In this document: positions 47,193 through 57,140 of the stretch, in pieces
Layout: each line of letters begins with the position of its first letter
Position numbering within the stretch: position 1 is the stretch's first letter
Source of the DNA: Acinetobacter corruptisaponis
GTDB taxonomy: Bacteria > Pseudomonadota > Gammaproteobacteria > Pseudomonadales > Moraxellaceae
DNA length: 64,000 bases
Reading direction: 5' to 3'
NCBI RefSeq assembly: GCF_030053775.1
Contig: NZ_CP125669.1
Location: 3,219,962 to 3,283,961, forward strand
The notes under the pieces: generated by a model
The model's database searches: none
Told to the model about the DNA's origin: nothing
The model's input: the letters and a program-made list of their open reading frames with translations, nothing else
Made by a program: the position numbers and the translations under genes

Positions 47193-47879
47193 ATGAATCA
47201 ATCGCAACAATCCCGCCAATCCGTATTAGATCAGATTCAACTGGCGTGTGAGCATGTTCAGCGTGATCCTGCATCAGTGCAATTGCTGGCTGTTTCAAAG
47301 ACCCATCCCAGCCAAAGCCTGCGGAAAATGTATCAGGCTGGACAGCGTAGCTTTGGGGAAAACTATTTGCAGGAAGCGTTGACAAAAATTGATGAACTAC
47401 AGGATTTAGAGATCGAATGGCATTTTATTGGTCATGTACAGCGCAATAAAACCAAACATTTGGCAGAAAAGTTTGATTGGGTGCATGGCGTGGACCGCCT
47501 GATTATTGCTGAACGTTTATCCATTCAGCGTCTGGAAAGTCGAAAGCCTTTAAATATCTGTATTCAGGTAAATATTGATGGGCAAGACAGCAAGGATGGC
47601 TGCCAGCCTGATGAGGTTGCTGAATTGGTTCAACATATCAGTCAGCTTCCAAACATACGTTTACGTGGGCTAATGGTGATTCCAGCACCAGAGAATAGTG
47701 CCGCATTTGCTGATGCAAAAACCTTGTTTGAGCAGGTTAGGTCACAACATGCACGGCCTCAAGATTGGGATACCTTGAGTATGGGAATGTCAGGTGATCT
47801 GGACGCTGCCATTGCGGCAGGTTCAACCATGGTCAGAGTCGGGACAGCGCTGTTTGGTGCACGGGATTATCATCATTAG
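47193..47879 (+). CDS. yggS: PLP homeostasis protein YggS
   Basis: 228 residues from the ATG at 47193; a GTG at 47178 would add five. YggS/PLPBP binds pyridoxal phosphate through a lysine (K36 in LLAVSKTHP) and keeps PLP and amino-acid pools balanced, without known catalysis. Further motifs: FGENYLQEA, WHFIGHVQRNKT and SMGMSGDLDAAIAAGSTMVRVG at the C-terminus. Its stop codon overlaps that of the convergent transglutaminase-like gene by 4 bases. Confidence 0.93.
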   Translation: MNQSQQSRQSVLDQIQLACEHVQRDPASVQLLAVSKTHPSQSLRKMYQAGQRSFGENYLQEALTKIDELQDLEIEWHFIGHVQRNKTKHLAEKFDWVHGVDRLIIAERLSIQRLESRKPLNICIQVNIDGQDSKDGCQPDEVAELVQHISQLPNIRLRGLMVIPAPENSAAFADAKTLFEQVRSQHARPQDWDTLSMGMSGDLDAAIAAGSTMVRVGTALFGARDYHH

Positions 47880-48667
47880 AGCTTGGTAATTTGGGGGTAT
47901 ATTTTGATCAGTTCGGCTGTTCCAAATAAAGAGGCAAAGGGCACATCTTTAGCATCCAAACCTGTACCAACCCTCACAAACTCATCAATCGTTCCCATAT
48001 TCGTTGCATCAAACAGTATCCATTGTTGACCCAGATAAACTTCAAAAATGGCATGGAAATCAGGTAGTGCCTTGTAAAAAGGCATATAGCCAAACACAAA
48101 ACGAGCTGGAATATTCAAGGCACGGCAAATGGCAATACCTAAATGGGCAAAGTCACGACATACTCCAGCCCGATTGATGAGAATATCTTTTGCAGAGGTT
48201 GTGTTGTTGGACGATCCAGATTCATAGTTAATATTGTTGTAAATCCAGTCACAAATGGCCTGTACCCGTTGATAGCCTGTAGGGGAATTGCCAAAGGTAC
48301 GGATAGCCATATTGACCAAAAGATCAGATTCACAAAAACGGCTGGGTGCAAGATAAAATAAGCTTTCAGCAGGAAGTTGAGCAATAGTATTTTCAACGGC
48401 ATCAAGAGGGCGTTGAGGAATGTTGGTTTCAACATGGGCGCTATAATGTAGGCGCACACGACTGTTTTCCGCTGCTGAAATGCGTATTAATCGGTTGGAA
48501 GACTGATCCCGTTCAAAATGTTGTATGTTCAATTGAGCTGGTGTAATGGAAACATGCTCTGCAAGCGTATGTTGCCATTCATGTTGGGCTGCTTCGACTT
48601 GGAAAATAAACTCAGTGGCTTGAGAGACTGAATATTCAAGTAGGCAATCAATATGGAATTTTGACAT
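47876..48667 (-). CDS. Transglutaminase-like domain protein
   Basis: 263 residues. The Cys-His-Asp triad is visible: C170 in RAGVCRDFAHL, H205 in LPDFHAIFEVYL and D220 in WILFDATN. The N-terminal part (about 1-85) looks like the beta domain with which such proteins begin. No signal peptide, so cytoplasmic. Members act as proteases or transamidases on unknown targets, and are often linked to other enzymes; here it stands alone. Confidence 0.88.
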   Translation of the reverse strand: MSKFHIDCLLEYSVSQATEFIFQVEAAQHEWQHTLAEHVSITPAQLNIQHFERDQSSNRLIRISAAENSRVRLHYSAHVETNIPQRPLDAVENTIAQLPAESLFYLAPSRFCESDLLVNMAIRTFGNSPTGYQRVQAICDWIYNNINYESGSSNNTTSAKDILINRAGVCRDFAHLGIAICRALNIPARFVFGYMPFYKALPDFHAIFEVYLGQQWILFDATNMGTIDEFVRVGTGLDAKDVPFASLFGTAELIKIYPQITKL

Positions 48668-48772
48668 AGTTAAATTCTAAAGTAATGAGCGAATCGTAAC
48701 AGGTTAAGCTAAGCAAACAAAATGCCAAGTTGGATTTGCCAGTTTTTAAATGAAGCGTTGGGCTACTGCATA

Positions 48773-51700
48773 TTAACCTACCACTTCAATCCGACTTGAA
48801 CCAGAACCCATCGGCTGCACCTGAATCTGTACAGGAATTCGTTCATGCATTTCCTGAATATGTGAAATTAAAATCACTTTACGGCCTTGGCTTTGTAGCT
48901 GATCCAAGGCATTCATTACCATGTGCAAGGACGAGGCATCCAGCGTACCAAAACCTTCATCAATAAACAGTGACTCGATTTTCATGGAACCCGAAGCCAT
49001 ATTGGCAATCGCCAAAGAAATTGCAAGGGCAGTGAGGAAAGACTCACCACCAGACAGTGAAGCCACTGAACGGGTTTCACCATCCATATCATGATCGATA
49101 ATCGCCAGACTGAGCGAGTTTTCCAAGCGCTTTAATGTGTAACGTTGCGATAACATCGCTAATTGCTGATTGGCATATTCCAGCAAAATATCCAGATTAT
49201 ATTGTTGGGCCAAATCACGGAAATCTTTACCTTTAGAATCACCAATCAAGCTCGAAATCTTATTCCAGCGATGTTCCTGCTGTTGCACCTGTTGAATTTG
49301 ATCGGCAAACTGTTTTTGTTTGGCAAGGTTTTGCTGATGCAATTCAAGCTGAACTTTATATTGATCGCGTTGTTCAAGTTGCTGTTGTAGTTTGTCCTGA
49401 TTTAATTGAATCATTTCGGTCAGTTGTTCATGTTGGATCTCAGGCTGTTGTTGCTGATGCTCATTGAATAGCTGTTGTGCGGTTTTAAGCGCATAGGCGG
49501 CCTCATTCAAGACACGATCCGCATTTTGTAGCGTTAAGCGAATTTGCTGTTCCTGCGTTGAAGAAATGACTAGCAATTGACTGAGTTGCTGTTCTTCAAA
49601 ATGCACGTGCTGCGTCAACCATACACTGATTTGTGTTGAACATTGCGTGAATGCATGCTGATTGTGCTGGTGCTGTGCTTTGAGTTGCTCTAGTTCATTT
49701 TTTTGTTGCTCAAAGTTTTGTCGTGCCTGTTCGAAATTCTGTTTCACCTGCTGATATTGATGCTGCACTTGCTGACGTTGTTGATCATGTTGATGCAACC
49801 ATTCATTGGCTTTCAATTCAGTTGAACCAGCCATTGCCAGAATGAGTTGATTGGCAGCCTCACTATTTTGTTGACCTTTTTTCGCAATTTCCTGCAATTG
49901 CTGATTTAGCTCAGTATGTTGCGTGCTTAAACTATTCAGATTTGATATTAATAAATTGAGTTGTTGTGTGCTGTGCTGTTGTTGTTTGCTGAGTCCATCC
50001 GCATGATCAAGCTGTTGCAGGCGTTGTTTTAAACGCTGCACAATCTGTTGTGCTTGGCTAAGTGGTTGTTCCAGCCAAAGTGTTTTCTCACGACTTTCCA
50101 GACAATCTACAATATGCTGAATCTGTCGCTGTAATTGCTGTACAGTTTCCAGTTGATAGGCCGTGTTCTGGATAGACTGGTTTAAATTAAACTGCTGTTT
50201 ACTGGCCTGAGTGAGTTGTTGTAATTCCTGATCAATCTGTTGTTTTGTTTGTGTAGATTGAGCGCTTAAGTGATGTAATGCTGTCTCAAGCGCGTGTTGA
50301 GCTAAATTAAAATCGAGTTGAATATGACTTTGAGTCAAATACTGCTGTAATTCTTGTTTTTGAGTATTTAATTTTTCCTGAGTTTGTTGCAAGGCTGTTT
50401 GGCGCTGTTTTTGCTCAGATTGAAGTTGGGTAAATTGTTGCTGCGCTGTTTGCCAAGTTTGGAAGCATTGCTGTTCTTGCTGAATGGCTTGTTGTTCTTG
50501 CTGCTGTTGTAGTTCATACAATGCTTTCGAAACTGGACTTTCATCCTCGCGATAGGGGTGTTCTGTGCTGCCACATACTACACAGGCTTCGCCATGTTTG
50601 AGTTCAGCACGCAAATGTTCAATATTTTCAGCGTGTAATAAGCGTTGCTGCTGCAAGATATATTGCAATTTTTCACGTTCAGTTTTTGCCGATTGATAAT
50701 CTTCCTCAGCTTTTTTGGTATTTTGTTCATGTTGTTGATCGTGTTGCTGTATCGTATTGAGTTGATGCTTTAGGTTTTCAACTTCATTCTTTAATGCAAA
50801 ATAATGCTGTAATTTTTGTTGGATTACATCCAGTTGATTCAATTGAGTCAACACTTGCTCTTTCTGCGCCTGTTTCTGCTCAAGGGTGCTATCAATCTGC
50901 TGCGTTGTACCAAACTGCGTGATTAATTGCTCAAGTTGGCTTTTATCTTGCTCAAGTTTGCTTTGAGCCTGTTGAATATTCCCCAGCGTATTTTCAACTT
51001 TTTGATAGTGTTGAATAAACTGCTCTAGTTGCTGCACATGGGCATGCAGTCCCTTATCTAAAGCTGAAAAGTGGGCATTTTGCTGTAATTGCTCAAGACA
51101 GGATGTCTGTTGTGTACCTATATTCTGGAGATGTTGCTCAAGCTGTTGCTGCTGTTGTAGCAAAGGTTGTTGCTGATTTTCGATGTGTGTGAGTCGAGCT
51201 TTGGTTTTTTTATAATCCTCGGCAATATAGTCACGTTCCTGAACGTATTTACGAACCTCACTCAACTCCTCTTGATGTTGCATCTCAAAATTTTGGAACT
51301 GTTGCAGCGCTGTTTCTGCTTGTGTATAGCGGACTTTTTCCTGCTCGAACTCTGTGGTTAAGCGACTAAAATGTTGCTGTTTTTGTTGAAGCTGTGGCTC
51401 AAGTTGTTGCAGTGTTTTTTGGATTTGCTGCTGTTGAAAAACAACAGGACGAATCTCGGAAAAGATTTCCAATTGTGCAAGCAACTGACGATCTGTTGCG
51501 AGTGCAGTATGGGCATTGAGTTGCGTTTCATGCTGTCGCTTTTTGAAAGTAATTTCACTTTCGAGCTTGTGTTGCTGTTCAAACCACTGCTGCTGTTGCT
51601 TGAGTTGTGTTCGCTTGGTTTCAAGCTGCTGGACCTGTTGTTGTGTCTGTTGAAATTGAGTTTGTAAGGCAGCAACTTCTTCATCGGAACGAATTTCAAT

Positions 51701-52369
51701 ATGACCTAAGACATTTTCCAGTTGTTTGCGCTGGTTGGTTATTTCACGGGTTTTTTCAAACGCCAGTTGACCAATTTTGGCGAAGATACTGGAGTTGGTC
51801 AGGTATTCCAGCAATTCGCCGCGTTCAGTATCACGCGCCTTTAAAAATGCGGTCACTTCCGATTGTGCCAGTAAAACGGCACGAGTGAATTGTTCAAAAC
51901 TAAGTTGGGTAATTTGCTGGATATGGCTTTCGACGGCTTTGGTTTTGTCTGCCACCACCACACCGTCTGTGAGACATTTAAGCGAGCGCTGCACACTTTG
52001 CAGTTTCCCACTGGCATTTTCACGGGCACGTTTAATTTCCCAACGCGCCTGATAATGTTTTTGGTCTTGTGCCACAAAACATAGTTCAGCAAAGCCGTGT
52101 CCTGTACCACGACGTAAAACGGTCAGGGGAGAGTTGGTCAGCAGCTCAGAACCATCCACATCCAGAAGCTTGCCATCACTTTCCTTAAGACGGGGAATTT
52201 TATTAAACAGGGCCAGACACATGGCATCTAAAATGGTGGATTTACCTGCACCTGTTTTCCCGACAATCGCGATCAAGCCTGCATTGGCCAAAGGATCGCA
52301 CTCAAAATCAATAAAGTGCTCACCCGCAAGAGATGCCAGATTTTTTAGTCGAATCGATAAAATTTTCAT
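48773..52369 (-). CDS. sbcC: Exonuclease SbcCD, subunit C
   Basis: 1198 residues; ATPase subunit of the Mre11/Rad50-like nuclease that cuts DNA hairpins and protein-blocked ends. Walker A GKTGAGKST at 37-45, signature SLSGGESFLTALAISLAIA near 1110 and Walker B SLFIDEGFGTLD. Two long coiled-coil arms flank a zinc hook CVVC (C596 and C599). The arms are extremely rich in glutamine, with runs of four and five. 10 bases after sbcD, so one operon. Confidence 0.96.
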   Translation of the reverse strand: MKILSIRLKNLASLAGEHFIDFECDPLANAGLIAIVGKTGAGKSTILDAMCLALFNKIPRLKESDGKLLDVDGSELLTNSPLTVLRRGTGHGFAELCFVAQDQKHYQARWEIKRARENASGKLQSVQRSLKCLTDGVVVADKTKAVESHIQQITQLSFEQFTRAVLLAQSEVTAFLKARDTERGELLEYLTNSSIFAKIGQLAFEKTREITNQRKQLENVLGHIEIRSDEEVAALQTQFQQTQQQVQQLETKRTQLKQQQQWFEQQHKLESEITFKKRQHETQLNAHTALATDRQLLAQLEIFSEIRPVVFQQQQIQKTLQQLEPQLQQKQQHFSRLTTEFEQEKVRYTQAETALQQFQNFEMQHQEELSEVRKYVQERDYIAEDYKKTKARLTHIENQQQPLLQQQQQLEQHLQNIGTQQTSCLEQLQQNAHFSALDKGLHAHVQQLEQFIQHYQKVENTLGNIQQAQSKLEQDKSQLEQLITQFGTTQQIDSTLEQKQAQKEQVLTQLNQLDVIQQKLQHYFALKNEVENLKHQLNTIQQHDQQHEQNTKKAEEDYQSAKTEREKLQYILQQQRLLHAENIEHLRAELKHGEACVVCGSTEHPYREDESPVSKALYELQQQQEQQAIQQEQQCFQTWQTAQQQFTQLQSEQKQRQTALQQTQEKLNTQKQELQQYLTQSHIQLDFNLAQHALETALHHLSAQSTQTKQQIDQELQQLTQASKQQFNLNQSIQNTAYQLETVQQLQRQIQHIVDCLESREKTLWLEQPLSQAQQIVQRLKQRLQQLDHADGLSKQQQHSTQQLNLLISNLNSLSTQHTELNQQLQEIAKKGQQNSEAANQLILAMAGSTELKANEWLHQHDQQRQQVQHQYQQVKQNFEQARQNFEQQKNELEQLKAQHQHNQHAFTQCSTQISVWLTQHVHFEEQQLSQLLVISSTQEQQIRLTLQNADRVLNEAAYALKTAQQLFNEHQQQQPEIQHEQLTEMIQLNQDKLQQQLEQRDQYKVQLELHQQNLAKQKQFADQIQQVQQQEHRWNKISSLIGDSKGKDFRDLAQQYNLDILLEYANQQLAMLSQRYTLKRLENSLSLAIIDHDMDGETRSVASLSGGESFLTALAISLAIANMASGSMKIESLFIDEGFGTLDASSLHMVMNALDQLQSQGRKVILISHIQEMHERIPVQIQVQPMGSGSSRIEVVG

Positions 52370-52378
52370 GGCATGTCC

Positions 52379-53629
52379 TTAAGAACTTTGATCATCTTCT
52401 AGTTTTTTCTGTGCTTCATTCACCAGACTTAAGAAATCTTTGGTGACTTCATCATCGGCGTGATAACCCTTTTTCTCCCAGATCTGCTGGAATAATTTTT
52501 CTGGTGTCGGTGGCTCTAGGCTAATGGTCTGCTTATTTTCAGCATTATTTTCATTAGATAAATATTGTCTGGAAATACGCACCAGACGATAGCGATCCTT
52601 TGGCAAGGCATCTTCAAATTGTTGGCGCAAATTTGGCTGCGGGGGAATTGCGGTATGATATTCGATATCGACATATTCACGATGGTCAATATTTTCGATG
52701 GGGTCACTTGGTAGCTTTTTAAGCTGCTGCATGACCGCTGTGAGTTCATCTTTAATTTTATGCAGTTGGATACTTCGCGGGATGGCCAATGCTTCAAAAT
52801 CCAGCTTATTTTCTGGTTTGGTCGAGTCAATCGTGACTTCAACCACTTGGTGCTTATAGTTGATTTCACTAAATGATAGCGGAATTGGAGAGCCACTATA
52901 ACGAATATGATCTTGCCCAACTTTCTGTGGTTTATGCAGATGTCCGAGCGCAACATAATCGATACTGTCATCAAACAGGCTGGTAGAAAGTGCCTCTTCA
53001 TTGCCAATAATAATCGGTCGCTCTGAATCCGAGGTTTCCCCACCTTGCATATGCGCATGTGACATCAGAATCAAGGCCTGATCATCGGTTTTACGACGTT
53101 TGGCTTCTTCGATTAATTGTTGGTGTAGATAAGCAATGGCGTTTTGGCTATTGGTAGTGTGTTCATTAAAGCCTGTGATTTCGGCGGAACGCAAGAATGG
53201 CAGAGCAATACACCACGCGACAATCTGTTTTTGCTCATCATAAATGGGCAGAATTAAACGTTCCAAATCCAGCGTATTATCTTCATTCCAGCGAATTACC
53301 CCAACCGTTTTGGCATTATATTTCGCTAATAATGGCTCAACCTGTTCAATTCTGTAGCCTGAATCGTGATTGCCCGCGATCATCAGGGTTTGCATGTGCG
53401 GTGCAAGTTCATGTGTATCGGCAAGGAATTGATACAGTTGTTTTTGTGCCTGCGAACTGGGGTTGATCACATCAAAAATATCGCCTGCGATCAGTAAGGC
53501 ATGCGGCTGTTTCTGTTTGATTTGCTCAAGTAACCATGCCAGAAATTGTTCATGTTCATAATGGCGGGAATGATTATAAAAGAATTGCCCCAAATGCCAG
53601 TCAGAAGTATGAAAAAAACGCACGGTCAT
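52379..53629 (-). CDS. sbcD: Exonuclease SbcCD, subunit D
   Basis: 416 residues from the ATG at 53629; longer frames add a poor N-terminus. Mre11-like phosphoesterase: TSDWHLGQ (D10, H12), IAGDIFD, IAGNHDSG, SHAHMQGG and LGHLHKPQ carry the two-metal site. Acts with SbcC in repair of palindromes and stalled forks. First gene of the sbcDC pair. Confidence 0.95.
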   Translation of the reverse strand: MTVRFFHTSDWHLGQFFYNHSRHYEHEQFLAWLLEQIKQKQPHALLIAGDIFDVINPSSQAQKQLYQFLADTHELAPHMQTLMIAGNHDSGYRIEQVEPLLAKYNAKTVGVIRWNEDNTLDLERLILPIYDEQKQIVAWCIALPFLRSAEITGFNEHTTNSQNAIAYLHQQLIEEAKRRKTDDQALILMSHAHMQGGETSDSERPIIIGNEEALSTSLFDDSIDYVALGHLHKPQKVGQDHIRYSGSPIPLSFSEINYKHQVVEVTIDSTKPENKLDFEALAIPRSIQLHKIKDELTAVMQQLKKLPSDPIENIDHREYVDIEYHTAIPPQPNLRQQFEDALPKDRYRLVRISRQYLSNENNAENKQTISLEPPTPEKLFQQIWEKKGYHADDEVTKDFLSLVNEAQKKLEDDQSS

Positions 53630-53795
53630 GAAATAGAAAATCCCTATTTTTGTATGGGAATAAGGTAGCATGTATTTAAATGGAAAGGAGGGCTTTGCTG
53701 AGCAGAAAAAGCCATACATAGTGCAGCTTGATCATTTTTAAGCGATCCTCTAATTTAGAATCGAAGTTATTATTAAAAAATGAGGAAATACAAAA

Positions 53796-54578
53796 ATGAG
53801 TTCAGGAAAAGTAAGCCGTGAAATGATGGGTCATGTGATGTTGATTGGCTTGGATCGGGTCGCAAAACGAAATGCCTTTGATAGTCATATGATTGAGGAT
53901 TTATCTCTGGCCTTAACCGAATATGAGAACAATCCTGAATTACGTTGCGCCGTGATTTTTGCACATGGTGATCATTTCACGGCAGGTCTGGACCTGGTTG
54001 AATTACAACCAAAAATTCCACAGGGCATTTTTAATTTTGAGGAAAGCCAAATTAATCCCTGGGGTGTTGGTGGTCGGCACAGAACCAAGCCAGTGGTGGT
54101 GGCTGTGCAAGGGATCTGTTATACCGCAGGGATGGAGTTGATGCTGAATGCCGATGTGGTGATTGCCAGTGAAAACACGGTATTTGGTCAGCTTGAAGTG
54201 CTACGCGGGATTATGCCTTTTGGAGGCGCAACAGTACGTTTTGTGCAAGCCGCAGGTTGGCAAAAGGCCATGCCGTATTTGTTAACAGGTAAGACCTTTA
54301 ATAGCAAAACGGCTGATCAACTGAATCTTGTGTCTGAGATTGTTGAGAATGGCAAACAATTGCAACGTGCCATCGAAATTGCCAAAGAAATTTGTATTGC
54401 TGCACCGCTTGCTGTACAGGCCTTATTGGCTTCGGCAACCGATGCGGTGACACAGGGACAGACTTTTGCATTCCAGAACATGGACAGTTATCTCAAACCA
54501 CTGTTTGTATCAGAAGATGCACAAGAGGGAGTACGTGCCATGCTGGAGAGACGTTTGCCACAGTTTAAAGGGCAATAA
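53796..54578 (+). CDS. Enoyl-CoA hydratase/isomerase (crotonase) family protein
   Basis: 260 residues. Crotonase fold: oxyanion-hole segments FTAGLDLVE (about 62-70) and QGICYTAGMELMLNADVVIAS (about 108-127), and a DQLNLVSEIV segment. Substrate acyl-CoA unknown; the catalytic glutamates of the hydratases are not clear. Good GAGGAAAT start signal. Stands alone between convergent or divergent units. Confidence 0.85.
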   Translation: MSSGKVSREMMGHVMLIGLDRVAKRNAFDSHMIEDLSLALTEYENNPELRCAVIFAHGDHFTAGLDLVELQPKIPQGIFNFEESQINPWGVGGRHRTKPVVVAVQGICYTAGMELMLNADVVIASENTVFGQLEVLRGIMPFGGATVRFVQAAGWQKAMPYLLTGKTFNSKTADQLNLVSEIVENGKQLQRAIEIAKEICIAAPLAVQALLASATDAVTQGQTFAFQNMDSYLKPLFVSEDAQEGVRAMLERRLPQFKGQ

Positions 54579-54637
54579 AAAACCAGAATTGACAATTCAT
54601 GCCATGAGGGAGTGTCGGTGAATAATTTTAAATCGGT

Positions 54638-55291
54638 TTATCTTCGTTCAGGTTTATATTGTGACTGGATTTTTTTGAGAGCATGGAACAGGTAGAAATG
54701 TCGTTCCTGAGAAAGCCCTAGACCGAAACGGATGGGTTGAGCCGCATCAATAAAGATTTGCCCTTGCTGTTTGTTGGATGAGTTGGCGACATAATTCTCA
54801 CGGATTCTGGTCACTTCATGCCATTGGAAAGATTTGGATTTTCCTATTTTTCCAATGCCTGTAAAAACACGTCCTCCTTGACGGTCAATGCTTAGTTCCA
54901 CTTTGCCGAATGTCATCATGAGGGTAATGAATCCAAAAAATAATGTGCCAAGCAGAAATGGAATCCCAAATAGGCTTTGTAAAAGGCTGAACTGCTGCTT
55001 TGCGATTTGAGTACCATAAATACCACCCAATGACCCACCTGACCAAATCAGCATAAATGGCACAAGAAAGAACGCGATTGGACTTCTTAGTGTTGCCCCA
55101 AGCTTAATTTCCTGCATATTGTTTTTGTACCATGCGCCTTTAGGGGGCTGGTTCAGGTCGAATGCAAATGCAGGCGTGTCGAAATGTTCTGAAACACGAA
55201 ACAGGTGGTTGCATGCCTGACATTTACCCATATCGCTTTGAATATTGATATTGTCGTTTGCCACTTCCATTTGACAGTTTGGACATTTCAT
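54638..55291 (-). CDS. Membrane protein with an N-terminal zinc ribbon
   Basis: 217 residues. Zinc ribbon CPNC-x17-CQAC (C3, C6, C24, C27), an unstructured linker, then two hydrophobic segments (about 72-100 and 108-130), then a soluble end. Probably an inner-membrane protein with a small cytoplasmic zinc module. I recognise no named family. Confidence 0.65.
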   Translation of the reverse strand: MKCPNCQMEVANDNINIQSDMGKCQACNHLFRVSEHFDTPAFAFDLNQPPKGAWYKNNMQEIKLGATLRSPIAFFLVPFMLIWSGGSLGGIYGTQIAKQQFSLLQSLFGIPFLLGTLFFGFITLMMTFGKVELSIDRQGGRVFTGIGKIGKSKSFQWHEVTRIRENYVANSSNKQQGQIFIDAAQPIRFGLGLSQERHFYLFHALKKIQSQYKPERR

Positions 55292-55380
55292 TTTTTAAAA
55301 CTTAACTATTTTAATTTTATGAGATTTTAGTATAGCACTGTCATTTTACATTCACATCAGTTTTGTATATTTCAAAGAGA

Positions 55381-55644
55381 TTATTGTCCAAATCGAGAAA
55401 TTAGCCTTGTCAGCACCAGTTTGAAACCGTAAATTTCAGGCAAATAAAAACCGACGATTCGAGTGATGATAAATCGTCGGTCAAAATCTTTATTCAAGGT
55501 TTTGGCTGCTAACAAAACCTTTGCAAAAGATGGAGAGTCATAATGAAAGGTCACCGAAAAATATTGCGGATGCCGTGCAATGAACATTCGGTTGCTGCGA
55601 CCTTGTACCCTATATAACGGTGCTAGTTGAGGATTGGTTGACAT
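55381..55644 (-). CDS. Small hypothetical protein (87 aa)
   Basis: 87 residues, basic (many Arg, Lys, Phe, Tyr), no signal and no clear helix long enough for the membrane. No domain known to me. Lies 62 bases upstream of and divergent from the next gene. It could be a real small gene; the only support is an open frame with moderate coding character. Confidence 0.5.
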   Translation of the reverse strand: MSTNPQLAPLYRVQGRSNRMFIARHPQYFSVTFHYDSPSFAKVLLAAKTLNKDFDRRFIITRIVGFYLPEIYGFKLVLTRLISRFGQ

Positions 55645-55706
55645 AAAAATGAAAAAAAAGTGAAAAAAAATTATAATTATTTCTCGAAACCGCTCTAGCT
55701 AGGTTT

Positions 55707-56159
55707 ATGTTAATGATTTCATTGCGTTTGTACTATATTTGGTTTTTTATTATTTGTCTGGTTTCAACCTTGATTGCTGGGGTATTGGCAGCAATTCTAC
55801 CCAATAGTATTGGTGGTGTGCTTACCGCTGTTCCTTATTTAATCGCGATTATTTTTGTCTTATTCAGGTTTTTAAAGCAACAGCGCCGTGCCCCAACTGT
55901 GCAGGAAAAGAAACGCCTGACTTTTGGATTTACCCTGATTTTTTGGGGATATAACATTTTTGGTTTATTACTCGGTTTATTTATCTTTGCCCGTAAAGAC
56001 CCTGAAATCTGGCAGAATTTTCTGCTCTATCTAAAACAGCCGCAATTTCTCATCGCGGTGTTAGGCATGTGGGCGATGCTTGCTATTCCACTATTTCTAA
56101 TGACCTACTGGTTCTATGGTCCACAGGCGCAAAGAATGGTAAACAAGATGTTTGATTAG
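55707..56159 (+). CDS. Small four-helix membrane protein
   Basis: 150 residues with four hydrophobic helices: YYIWFFIICLVSTLIAGVLAAIL, GGVLTAVPYLIAIIFVLFRF, LTFGFTLIFWGYNIFGLLLGLFIF and LIAVLGMWAMLAIPLFLMTYWFY. It looks like the Acinetobacter group named ABZJ_00895, from memory. Inner membrane; role unknown. Confidence 0.68.
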   Translation: MLMISLRLYYIWFFIICLVSTLIAGVLAAILPNSIGGVLTAVPYLIAIIFVLFRFLKQQRRAPTVQEKKRLTFGFTLIFWGYNIFGLLLGLFIFARKDPEIWQNFLLYLKQPQFLIAVLGMWAMLAIPLFLMTYWFYGPQAQRMVNKMFD

Positions 56160-56234
56160 GATAAAAAACTTCACTTGTAATTCATGCCAATTTTGCCAAG
56201 ACTAGGATGCATATCATTTTATAAAGGTTGTGTG

Positions 56235-57140
56235 ATGCAAAAATTGACTGTCCTGGTCACGGGCGCCAGTGGTTTTATCGGTTCCCATCTATTGCCATTT
56301 TTATTGGAAAGGCAATACAAGGTCATTGCTTTCACTCGGCAAAAGAATAAAGTTTCTGATCATCCAGATTTAACTTGGGTAAATGACTTTGAACAGATGA
56401 GTTCCCAACAGATTGATTATGTGATCAATCTGGCAGGGGAAAATATTGGGCAAAAACGCTGGACAGAACAGAGGAAGCAACAACTCATTGAAAGTCGGGT
56501 TTCTGTGACCCAAAGGTTATATGAGTGGCTGGAGCAAAAGCAGATTTTCCCGCAATGCATTCTTTCAGGTTCAGCGATTGGCTATTATGGCATTGATCCA
56601 CAAGAACAATGGACTGCCATCTGTGATGAAAACACACCGCCTCAAACAATTTTTATGTCTGAACTTTGTCAGGCATGGGAACAAGCCGCGCTGAAATTTA
56701 GTCAGCAAAATACCAGGATTATTCGATTGGGCGTTGTGTTTGGAAACGGAGGGATTTTACCGCAAATGCTGTTACCCATTCGCTTAAATGTGGTAGGGAA
56801 GATTGGTTCAGGACGCCAGCCCGTTGTCTGGATTCATATTCAGGATGTACTCAATGCAATGGTTTTTCTGCTGCAATCGAATAGTAAGCAAAAGGTTTAT
56901 AATCTGGTTGCGCCTGAGCAATCGAATCAGCAAAAATTTGTTCAGGTCACAGGGCGGATTTTAAAACGTAAGCCTTTTATTCGAATGCCAAAATGTGTCT
57001 TTGAACTGGCTTTGGGTGAGCAATCCCAATTGATTCTAAATGGTCAATTTGTAGCGTCTAAGGCATTGCTGGACCAAGGTTTCCAGTTTCAGTATCCTGA
57101 CCTAAAATCGGCCTTGAGCGAAATTTTAGGAAGAGATTAA
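56235..57140 (+). CDS. TIGR01777-type epimerase (YfcH-like)
   Basis: 301 residues from the ATG at 56235 (AAAGG upstream). NAD(P)-binding Rossmann motif VTGASGFIGSHLLPFL near residue 9-24. Then INLAGENIGQKRWTEQRKQQLIESRV and SGSAIGYYGIDP (the YxxxK site is altered to YYG), and VVWIHIQDVLNAMVFLL. A short-chain epimerase of unknown substrate. Its end overlaps that of thiO by 15 bases on the opposite strand. Confidence 0.85.
   Translation: MQKLTVLVTGASGFIGSHLLPFLLERQYKVIAFTRQKNKVSDHPDLTWVNDFEQMSSQQIDYVINLAGENIGQKRWTEQRKQQLIESRVSVTQRLYEWLEQKQIFPQCILSGSAIGYYGIDPQEQWTAICDENTPPQTIFMSELCQAWEQAALKFSQQNTRIIRLGVVFGNGGILPQMLLPIRLNVVGKIGSGRQPVVWIHIQDVLNAMVFLLQSNSKQKVYNLVAPEQSNQQKFVQVTGRILKRKPFIRMPKCVFELALGEQSQLILNGQFVASKALLDQGFQFQYPDLKSALSEILGRD

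Noticed and set aside
51167..52382. Several plus-strand frames inside sbcC
   Set aside because: They are Leu-rich mirror images of the Gln-rich coding strand and have no independent support.
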